Assembly: GCA_903889915.1 (NCBI GenBank)
Contig: CAISZK010000073.1
Span: forward strand, 1-50,135
Direction: 5' to 3'
Source: an uncultured Bacteroidota bacterium
GTDB lineage: Bacteria; Bacteroidota; Bacteroidia; Bacteroidales; CG2-30-32-10
Length of the DNA stretch: 50,135 nucleotides
Part shown: piece after piece, positions 27,616 to 34,185 of the stretch
How positions within the stretch are numbered: the first letter of the stretch is position 1
Layout: every line of letters starts with the position of its first letter
Made by a program: the position numbers and the translations under genes
Notes under the pieces: generated by a model
Database searches by the model: none
Seen by the model: the letters and a program-made list of their open reading frames with translations, nothing else
Told to the model about the DNA's origin: nothing

Positions 27616-28164
27616 TTGAAAAAAGATTTAACTTATTACACGGCTGATTTTTTATCGCAAAACCATTTAATAAAAAAGCAGGACGTGATTAACGGATTTC
27701 ATAATAATAATAAGGTAAAATTAGCAGGGAAGCTTTCCTGCGTTTCTTATTTTATCGCAACTTCCTGTGTAACATCCGCTTTATCCTTTATTTCCCAAGT
27801 ATCCAACTTAAGTAATTACTATTTCGGCTGTAGGCGACCGGCCTTCGGCTGTAGGCAACAGTGGTTCGCCTATAGGCTACTGGTGTTCGCCTGTAGGCGA
27901 CTGGCCTTCGCCTATAGACGACTGGCTGTCGGATGTAGGCTACTGGTGTTCGCCTATAGGCTACTGACCTTCGCCTATAGACGACTGGCTGTCGGATGTA
28001 GGCTACTGTGGCTCGGATGTAGCCGATTTATCGTCACCTTTAGCAAATCATGGCTCAACTATTCCCTAAGTAATTTTGAGAATTATAAAAACAACCTGCG
28101 CTACAATTCATTTTCATTAATACCAGTTACAGTTTCAAACAATGTTCTTAATAATCTAATTTAA
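27616..28164 (+). CDS. Doubtful reading frame containing the 21-bp array
   Basis: A TTG-started frame of 182 residues. The first 70 residues look like ordinary protein with a Ser/Leu/Cys-rich, weakly hydrophobic middle (SYFIATSCVTSALSFIS). The array then reads as nine 7-residue repeats of the type FAYRRLA / VGCRLLV, very rich in Arg, Cys, Leu and aromatic residues, before a Ser/Asn-rich end. The frame stays open through the array because each unit is 21 bp, which is also why open frames here mean little. It ends 28 bp before the next gene. It may be a real repeat protein or simply non-coding. I lean towards non-coding. Confidence 0.25.
   Translation: MKKDLTYYTADFLSQNHLIKKQDVINGFHNNNKVKLAGKLSCVSYFIATSCVTSALSFISQVSNLSNYYFGCRRPAFGCRQQWFAYRLLVFACRRLAFAYRRLAVGCRLLVFAYRLLTFAYRRLAVGCRLLWLGCSRFIVTFSKSWLNYSLSNFENYKNNLRYNSFSLIPVTVSNNVLNNLI
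27823..28025 (+). repeat. 21-bp tandem repeat array, nine units plus a partial tenth
   Basis: The units are 21 bp each, for example TTCGCCTATAGGCTACTGG followed by two variable bases. The core is self-complementary: GCCTATAGGC is a perfect palindrome, and variants GCCTGTAGGC and GGCTGTAGGC keep the pairing ability. Variation is not random. A set of units recurs in the order C-D-A-C-D, giving a 63-bp higher-order repeat. The array lies just upstream of the hypothetical gene at 28193. The sequence is unrelated to the 42-bp array at 6476 but shares its 21-bp half-unit and hairpin design. Confidence 0.9.
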
Positions 28165-28192
28165 TTCTAACAATTTTAAAAAAACTATTATT

Positions 28193-28912
28193 ATGATTGA
28201 AAAATTATTAATTGACCGATTCAACTCAAAGCTTGAAGTTTTGGTCCCTTACGTAAACACCGAAAAAGTGCGTATCCTTGCTACAACGGATAACATTACC
28301 AAATTGAATGATCTTTATGGAGATCCTGACACTCCGAAAACATGGTTGGGCGATTGGCCGCTATATGCCAATAAAGGTAAGCGCTCACTCGAGAACATTC
28401 AAAGTATTGAGAGTTTAAGACCAAAACTTGAAAAAGTTATTTCAAAAATCTGCAATGATATTCCTGAAAGAATTTGGACAGATGCTGACAGGAATATGTT
28501 TGAACGCAAAACGGGAGCACGCAAACCGCCAACAAAACCATCGAAAATTGAAGAATTTATTGTTCCTTCAATGATATCTATGGGTGGTGGATTAATGAAA
28601 TGTGGATGTAAGAAAACTACATCCCAAAAAAGAGCATCGTTGCCCAAAGGAGCAACCGGTGTACAAATAGCTTACAATGTGGTTGACCATCCAGCAAAGA
28701 ATGATGCACAGGATGAAACCAAAATGAAACGTCAGGTTGTTGATTCACCCGATGGCTGCACCAACAAAGATTATTTTACAGGTGCAACTTTCGAGCTTGA
28801 ACTCGATCCTTCAGATGTTGGCCGTGAGTTGCAGTATTTTCTGCAATGGTATAATTCAAAGCACAAAAAAAATGCAGGACCGTGGTGCGGACCATTTACA
28901 GCTAATATTTAA
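28193..28912 (+). CDS. Hypothetical protein with a possible FnIII-like C-terminus
   Basis: This 239-residue soluble protein has no signal peptide or membrane helix. The N-terminal half is helical (about residues 1-95, with ICNDIPERIWTDADRNMFERKTG). The middle has CGCKK (Cys-x-Cys) and a Lys/Ser/Pro-rich linker. The C-terminal 90 residues look like a beta-sandwich ending in GRELQYFLQWYNSKHKKNAGPW, the kind of Y-x-x-x-W-x-N ... G-PW ending seen in FnIII-like repeats. I recall similar orphan proteins in other Bacteroidota but know no function. ATG start; 28 bp after the array-bearing frame. The function is not assigned. Confidence 0.7.
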   Translation: MIEKLLIDRFNSKLEVLVPYVNTEKVRILATTDNITKLNDLYGDPDTPKTWLGDWPLYANKGKRSLENIQSIESLRPKLEKVISKICNDIPERIWTDADRNMFERKTGARKPPTKPSKIEEFIVPSMISMGGGLMKCGCKKTTSQKRASLPKGATGVQIAYNVVDHPAKNDAQDETKMKRQVVDSPDGCTNKDYFTGATFELELDPSDVGRELQYFLQWYNSKHKKNAGPWCGPFTANI

Positions 28913-29022
28913 TAAGGTATAAAGAGAAAGAAACTTTTCCGGGGTTTTGCTTTGGAAGGGAAAGTTTTGGAAGGGTTTCTTTTTGGAGGAAGTAATAAAA
29001 GTGGAGACTGGAAACCACTTCA

Positions 29023-29076
29023 GCCCGTAGGATTATACCCGTAGGAAAATTTCCAAGGGTTAAATATCCAACGGGC
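29023..29076. repeat. Nested REP-like inverted repeat
   Basis: GCCCGTAGGAT (29023-29033) pairs with ATCCAACGGGC (29066-29076) apart from one mismatch. Inside it ACCCGTAGGAAA pairs with TTTCCAAGGGT, also imperfectly. It is followed by eight A residues, so it is not a plus-strand terminator. Confidence 0.55.
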
Positions 29077-29177
29077 AAAAAAAACGGGGCGGAACCTGAA
29101 AAGCCTATGAGTAGGGAGGAAATAATAAAAATGAAAGAATATGGGAAAAAATCCGCCGTTCTGGATTTGCAGCGCCT

Positions 29178-29225
29178 GAAAGGATTTGCAATCCTTTCGG
29201 TTTTAACCAGGGATTTTTAATCCCT
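29178..29225. repeat. Pair of short hairpins of REP type
   Basis: GAAAGGATT-TGC-AATCCTTTC (29178-29198, perfect 9-bp stem) is followed by AGGGATT-TTT-AATCCCT (29209-29225, perfect 7-bp stem). Similar 'GGATT-loop-AATCC' elements are scattered in Bacteroidota intergenic DNA as far as I recall. Confidence 0.6.
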
Positions 29226-29252
29226 AAAAAAATAATTCTCTTCAAAAAAAAT

Positions 29253-29288
29253 TGTTCCACCCCTCAAAGAAGTGGAACATTTTTTTTA
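29253..29288 (+). terminator. Intrinsic terminator
   Basis: TGTTCCAC-loop-GTGGAACA (8-bp stem, 11-base loop) is followed by a run of T. It closes the transcript from the hypothetical gene region before the VWA-OmpA gene. Confidence 0.65.
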
Positions 29289-29456
29289 CTGAAACAATGC
29301 AATTTTTTTCCGTCTGAAACTTCTTTACTCCAAAAATATTTTTACTTTTACGAAGTTCAAAAATTCGGATGATTGCTATCATTCATTCCTGAAATGAACA
29401 TTGAGAAATGCCATGAAATTCAATAAAAGTTGAAAAACATCCAAACAATATTCACT

Positions 29457-31775
29457 ATGAAAAGTTCAAAATTACTGTCGCTTATTTTCGTTTTATTTTT
29501 TGCAGCAAACAATTTTATTGTTGCACAAAATCTGTTGAAAATGCCGGAACTAAAACCATTGCCCAAAACAGGTGTGATTGATCAGCCTGTGGTAAACGAT
29601 CTGAAAGTTGATTCGAATAAAATTTCTGTAAATTTCGATGTGCTCAGGCATGGCAATATTTATTACAACGGCTACAACCTCTCGGATATTTGCGACATTG
29701 AGCTTGGTGGTACTTCAGTGAAAAATAAAAGTATCATCAAAGAAATAAACCGCGACAACCGCGAACCTATGGCCTTTGCACTTGTTCTTGATCACAGCGG
29801 CTCGATGAAGGATAATATTGAAAAACTTCAGCAGGCCGTGATCAATTTAATAAAAAACAAAAAAAAGGATGATTACATTGTGATCATTAAATTTGATGAT
29901 AAAGTGCGCACGATCACTGAAGGTGTGAACACCGATGATCTGATAAAAGAATTTCCGGCAAACGGTCTGGAAGGCTTTGGTGGAAAAACTGCCCTTGATG
30001 ATGCACTGCTGATGGGTGTTGAAAAACTCAAATCACTGCCACGAAATAAATATCAGAAAAAGTTTGTCATTGCTTTTACTGACGGCAAAGAGAACTCATC
30101 ATACATGGTGGATTCAACTAGTTTCAATCATAAAGTTCTTGAAACATCAATTGAAAACAAAATTCAAATCAGTACTGCCGATTTTGGTAATGATGTTGAT
30201 TCCGATTTTATGCAGAATATTGCACAGGTTACCAATGGATATTATTACCATCTGCATAACTCCGTTGAGATGGACCCATTGTTTCAGGATATTTTAATGA
30301 AGATAAATAATAAATTCATCATTGACATTCCATTTTCAAGTTTCGGGAAATTAAAGCTGACAATAAAATTCTGCATTGACACAGCTAAAAAAATTGAACG
30401 CTACGTAAAGATCCCCATCAATAAAGGGAATGTTGTAACGCTCGATATCAAATTCGACTTCAACAAAGATGTTGTAAAAGCGGAAAGCTATCCATTGATA
30501 GAGCAGTTTTCGCACCTGCTGAAAGATAATCCACTACTCACACAGATTGAATTGGGCGGACATTCCGACACTGTTGGCAATGCAGATTACAACCTCGACC
30601 TTTCACTGCACAGAGCAAAAGCTGTGAAGAAAATCCTTGTTGACAAATACAATATTGATGACAAAAGATTGATAGCGCAAGGCTATGGAGAATCAAAACT
30701 CGTAAGCCTTACAAACATGGATGCAGACCGGCGTGTAGAGGGAAAGGTGATAACCATCGAACCCGACAAAACCGATACAACCATCAATGAGGATATTTCA
30801 AAACTCAAAAAATATTTATCAAAAGATGGTGATTCGTGGAAAAAAGATACGATCGTCATGACTACACTGGGCAGAAACAGGCAATGGAAAAACATGCTTA
30901 TTATCACAGACTGGTCAGAGAAAAACTATCGCTATGGTGCGCAGGCAATGCTGTGGCATAAAGAAAATATCAAAAAATCAGGGCTCAAATATTTTTGCCT
31001 GTTCAATGATGGTGAGTGCAAACCTAAGATCGTAAACGGTTTTTCGAGCTTCATGAATTTAAAATTCCGAAAAGTTGATGCCAACAAACCCATGGGACGC
31101 GCGGATGGGATATATTTTCAGAAAGCCTCAACCAGCATTGATTCCCTGCTTGATTTGTTCCGCTATGTGGATACACAAAACGAATGTAACAAAGATGTCC
31201 CCGAAAATGATCTTGAAGCAACAGCAAAAGCAATGCGCAATTATCAAAACTATACGGATGTAGTGCTGGTAGCCGACAATAATGCAGGGGTGAGAGATTT
31301 CTCATTGCTGAAAAATCTGAAAAGACCTGTTCATGTGATTGTGTTTGGAAACAAGGTCGGGAATAAATATTACATCAATGAGCAACTGCTGGACATTGCT
31401 CATACAACCAAAGGTTCTCTGCATATTGCCGACAAGGACATTGACCTGAAAAATGATTCAGCAATGACCAATGATCAGATCAGGCTTAAATATCATTTGA
31501 AAATTGTCGAACCTGCATTCAAAGAACCGTTGCATGTGAAAAACAAAGTAAAAATTGCAGGAACAAAATATCCGAATATCACTTCAATTTATGCCGTTGA
31601 TGAGTTTTACAATTTCAAATATGACCTGAAAAAGAAAAAAGAAAACTACTACATACTGCCAACAAACGCAAAGCGGAACACTATTCTTTACATCACTTCA
31701 AATGGAGTGACATCAAAAATTTACCTGGAAGATTTTAAGTATAAAAAGTTTTCAAGAAAGTATTTGATAAATTAG
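29457..31775 (+). CDS. VWA-OmpA envelope protein with a second, degenerate VWA-like domain
   Basis: This protein has 772 residues from ATG 29457, chosen because MKSSKLLSLIFVLFFAANNF is a clean signal peptide. A TTG at 29430 would add nine residues before it. Domains follow in order. A VWA domain spans about 105-295, with an intact MIDAS motif Asp112-His-Ser-Gly-Ser plus FTDGKEN. An OmpA-type peptidoglycan-binding domain spans about 325-430 (IKFDFNKD, GHSDTVGNADYNLDLSLHRA, GYGESK). A region of about 475-690 that looks like a second VWA fold begins ITDWSEKNYRYGAQ, where the metal motif is reduced to Asp-Trp-Ser-Glu-Lys. The C-terminus is beta-rich. It is probably periplasmic, tied to the cell wall, and binds a partner protein through the first VWA domain. 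Confidence 0.85.
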   Translation: MKSSKLLSLIFVLFFAANNFIVAQNLLKMPELKPLPKTGVIDQPVVNDLKVDSNKISVNFDVLRHGNIYYNGYNLSDICDIELGGTSVKNKSIIKEINRDNREPMAFALVLDHSGSMKDNIEKLQQAVINLIKNKKKDDYIVIIKFDDKVRTITEGVNTDDLIKEFPANGLEGFGGKTALDDALLMGVEKLKSLPRNKYQKKFVIAFTDGKENSSYMVDSTSFNHKVLETSIENKIQISTADFGNDVDSDFMQNIAQVTNGYYYHLHNSVEMDPLFQDILMKINNKFIIDIPFSSFGKLKLTIKFCIDTAKKIERYVKIPINKGNVVTLDIKFDFNKDVVKAESYPLIEQFSHLLKDNPLLTQIELGGHSDTVGNADYNLDLSLHRAKAVKKILVDKYNIDDKRLIAQGYGESKLVSLTNMDADRRVEGKVITIEPDKTDTTINEDISKLKKYLSKDGDSWKKDTIVMTTLGRNRQWKNMLIITDWSEKNYRYGAQAMLWHKENIKKSGLKYFCLFNDGECKPKIVNGFSSFMNLKFRKVDANKPMGRADGIYFQKASTSIDSLLDLFRYVDTQNECNKDVPENDLEATAKAMRNYQNYTDVVLVADNNAGVRDFSLLKNLKRPVHVIVFGNKVGNKYYINEQLLDIAHTTKGSLHIADKDIDLKNDSAMTNDQIRLKYHLKIVEPAFKEPLHVKNKVKIAGTKYPNITSIYAVDEFYNFKYDLKKKKENYYILPTNAKRNTILYITSNGVTSKIYLEDFKYKKFSRKYLIN

Positions 31776-31824
31776 AACTTGTTTATTGCGCTTTGTTCTG
31801 TTGGTATTATTTCTAAAAATCAAT

Positions 31825-31832
31825 TATCTTTG
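31825..31832 (+). promoter_or_regulatory. -7 box TATCTTTG for the vapBC-like operon
   Basis: TATCTTTG fits TAnnTTTG, 14 bp before the antitoxin ATG at 31847. Confidence 0.45.
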
Positions 31833-31846
31833 TAAAAAAGGTTGGT

Positions 31847-32089
31847 ATGAAAACAAATGCAAACAGTCTCTTACTTGAAAGCTATTTTAACCTTTTGAGA
31901 GGTTTGGATAGAGAGAATAAAATTTTGCTTGTGGCAAAGTTATCAAACTCCATTGTTGAGGAACAGCCGGATAAAAATGGAGTAATAGATAAATTATTTG
32001 GTTCCTTTGAATCAGATAAAACTGCGGAAGAGATTATCCGGGATATTAAAGAAAGCAGGACCTTTAACAGGAATATTGAGGCATTATAA
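31847..32089 (+). CDS. Antitoxin of a VapBC-type module
   Basis: This 80-residue acidic, helical protein ends in DKTAEEIIRDIKESRTFNRNIEAL, the kind of short C-terminal tail that wraps a PIN toxin in Bacteroidota type II systems. No clear DNA-binding fold is visible in the N-terminal half. It is assigned mainly from its position, 12 bp ahead of the PIN-domain gene, and from the tail. Confidence 0.75.
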   Translation: MKTNANSLLLESYFNLLRGLDRENKILLVAKLSNSIVEEQPDKNGVIDKLFGSFESDKTAEEIIRDIKESRTFNRNIEAL

Positions 32090-32101
32090 AAACCCTAAAA
32101 C

Positions 32102-32503
32102 ATGAAGAGGTACCTGTTAGACACAAACATTTGTATATTTTTTTTGAAAGGAAAATATCAATTGAATGAAAAGTTGAAAAATATTGGTTTGAAAAATTGT
32201 TTTATTTCAGAAATAACATTAGCAGAATTAAAGTTTGGTGCTGAATGTAGTAACAAGGTCGAAGCCAACATGAAAATGATTGATGCTTTTTCTAAAGAAT
32301 TTGCTGTCATACCAATTTTTTCTGCTCTTAATATTTATGCAAAAGAGAAAGCAAAATTAAGAAGGACTGGAAAAATAATTGATGATTTCGATATTCTAAT
32401 AGGAGCTACTGCAATATCAAATGATATGGTAATGGTAACTGATAACGAAAATCATCTTAACCGACTTTCCAAAATTAAAATTGAAAATTGGATAGCCCGA
32501 TAA
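32102..32503 (+). CDS. vapC: PIN-domain toxin, VapC family
   Basis: This 133-residue PIN-domain ribonuclease has its acidic residues in place: Asp7 in YLLDTNICI, Glu in EITLAELKFGA, Asp in IDDFDILIGATA and Asp in VTDNENHLNRL. VapC toxins cut tRNA or rRNA when freed from their antitoxin. It follows the antitoxin by 12 bp, so they are co-transcribed. Complete and apparently functional. Confidence 0.92.
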   Translation: MKRYLLDTNICIFFLKGKYQLNEKLKNIGLKNCFISEITLAELKFGAECSNKVEANMKMIDAFSKEFAVIPIFSALNIYAKEKAKLRRTGKIIDDFDILIGATAISNDMVMVTDNENHLNRLSKIKIENWIAR

Positions 32504-32568
32504 ATTTTTATTTGACAATTCTGTTGTGAAAAATTCATCATCAATACAAAATTGAAAAAAATATAGTG

Positions 32569-32919
32569 ATGAAAATAAAACCAATAAAAACTGAGCAGGA
32601 TTATAACAAATCCATCAAAAGAATTGAAGTACTTTGGGGAGCAAAAAAAAATACTGACGAAGGGGATGAGCTTGATCTGCTATGTACATTGGTTGAATCA
32701 TACGAAATGATTCATTATCCAATCGCCCCTCCTGATCCCATAGATGCTATTAAATTCCGAATGGAACAAATGGGAATGACCAAAACTGATATGGCCAAAT
32801 ACTTAGGAAGCCAAAGCAGGGTTAGTGAGGTTCTGAGCAGAAAAAGACAACTAACATTAAAAATGGTGAAGTCGTTATACAAAGGGCTGAAAATACCTGC
32901 AGAGATATTATTAGCCTGA
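32569..32919 (+). CDS. HigA-type antitoxin / XRE regulator without an adjacent HigB
   Basis: This 116-residue protein starts at ATG 32569 (a GTG immediately before would add one residue). The N-terminal helices read DELDLLCTLVESYEMIHYPI, followed by PPDPIDAIKFRMEQMGMTKTDMAKYLGSQSRVSEVLSRKRQLTLKMVK, an XRE helix-turn-helix of the HigA class. Full HigA proteins of this type normally pair with a RelE-like HigB encoded upstream. Here the gene upstream is vapC, 65 bp away, and nothing like HigB is seen. It may be an orphan antitoxin, a regulator of the vapBC-like module, or the survivor of a lost pair. Confidence 0.85.
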   Translation: MKIKPIKTEQDYNKSIKRIEVLWGAKKNTDEGDELDLLCTLVESYEMIHYPIAPPDPIDAIKFRMEQMGMTKTDMAKYLGSQSRVSEVLSRKRQLTLKMVKSLYKGLKIPAEILLA

Positions 32920-33054
32920 TAAAATCACGGGGATTTAATTCACCCTTTCAATGTATAATTTTATTGGGATTGGAATTTTGAGGCACATTAAAGATTCCAA
33001 AATTTTGAAAAGTAAGCGGTGTTCAAATACTCTTTTCAGGAAGTTTTACAAACA

Positions 33055-33087
33055 TTTGTTGCATTCTGAAATTATTTAATAATTTTG
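33055..33087 (+). promoter_or_regulatory. Full promoter TTTG-N21-TAATTTTG for the TPR/OmpA genes
   Basis: TTTG at 33055-33058 and TAATTTTG at 33080-33087 are 21 bp apart, a good match to the Bacteroidota consensus. The start would lie near 33094, so the in-frame ATG at 33092 cannot be used, and the ATG at 33131, which begins a signal peptide, is favoured. Confidence 0.7.
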
Positions 33088-33130
33088 CTCAATGATAAAA
33101 GTAAATCAGGAATTAAGAAAAAACCACATT

Positions 33131-34177
33131 ATGAAAAATCTGTTTTTATTAATTGCAATGTGTTTCTTCGCTGCAAACTCTTTGTTTGCGCAGGATACAG
33201 TAGTTGCCAAAGGCGTTGACAACCAAAAAGCCGAAAAACTTTATAACGAAGCTATCAAGCTTATTGACAAAAAAGATTACAGCAATGCTCTTACGAAATT
33301 CGATGCCGCCATTGCAGAGAAACCTTCATTCGAGAAAGCTTATTACAACAGGGGTTCCGTAAAATATGAATTGAAAGATTACGCCGGCGCCATCCTGGAT
33401 TTCAATAAAACAATTGAGATTAATTCCTCTAATGACAAAGCTTTTTTCAGTCGTGGTCAGGTTGAATATGCACAGGCTGATACCGTAGCAGCAATGAAGG
33501 ATTATACACAAGCAATCACTCTCAATGCCTCATATCCGCAAGCGTATTACTATCGCGGTGGAATTTATTTTGAGAACAAAGCTTACCAGAAAGCAAGTGA
33601 TGATTTCACAAAAGCAATTTCTCTTAAAGCTGATTATGCTTATGCATACAACGATCGTGGAAGTGCCAAGAAAATGCTTGAGGATTACAAGGGTGCAAAA
33701 GCTGATTACGAACAAGCTGCAAAACTTGATTCAAGACTTGCATTTGTTTTCAATAATCTGGGCAGCGTGGAGAAAAAACTCGAGAATTACAAAGCTGCTA
33801 TTGATGATTATACTGCTGCAATAAAAATTGATCCTGATTATTACTTAGCCTACAACAACAGGGGAACAGTTAAAATGGAGCAAAAAGATTATGCAGGAGC
33901 TATTGAAGATTTCGATGCTTCAATAAAACTTAAATCAGATTATGCGTATGCCTACAACAACAGGGGAAATGCAAAGTATAAACAAAACGATTACAAGGGA
34001 GCGCTGCTCGATTATAACCAGGCAATCACACTTGATGCAACTTACGGCTATGCTTACCTGAACCGCGGAATAACCAAAGAACTTCTGAGAGATGGCAAAG
34101 GTGCCTGCGAAGACTGGAAAAAAGCCGCATCTCTTGGTGTTAGCAATGCAATAACTTATTCTAAGAACTGTAAATAA
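33131..34177 (+). CDS. Exported TPR-repeat protein
   Basis: This protein has 348 residues from ATG 33131, with signal peptide MKNLFLLIAMCFFAANSLFA and cleavage before QD. The rest is a continuous array of about nine TPR motifs with the repeated A-Y-Y-N/Y-R-G and Y-x-x-A-x-x-D-x pattern (for example KADYAYAYNDRGSAKKMLED and KSDYAYAYNNRGNAKYKQND). It is a periplasmic protein-protein interaction scaffold. It is 2 bp upstream of the PorE-like OmpA gene and shares its promoter, so the two probably act together at the envelope. The partner is not known. Confidence 0.88.
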   Translation: MKNLFLLIAMCFFAANSLFAQDTVVAKGVDNQKAEKLYNEAIKLIDKKDYSNALTKFDAAIAEKPSFEKAYYNRGSVKYELKDYAGAILDFNKTIEINSSNDKAFFSRGQVEYAQADTVAAMKDYTQAITLNASYPQAYYYRGGIYFENKAYQKASDDFTKAISLKADYAYAYNDRGSAKKMLEDYKGAKADYEQAAKLDSRLAFVFNNLGSVEKKLENYKAAIDDYTAAIKIDPDYYLAYNNRGTVKMEQKDYAGAIEDFDASIKLKSDYAYAYNNRGNAKYKQNDYKGALLDYNQAITLDATYGYAYLNRGITKELLRDGKGACEDWKKAASLGVSNAITYSKNCK

Positions 34178-34185
34178 TCATGGTC

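Noticed and set aside
33092-33130. Upstream ATG for the TPR protein
   Set aside because: It falls at the predicted transcription start behind the promoter at 33055-33087, and it would bury the signal peptide 13 residues inside.
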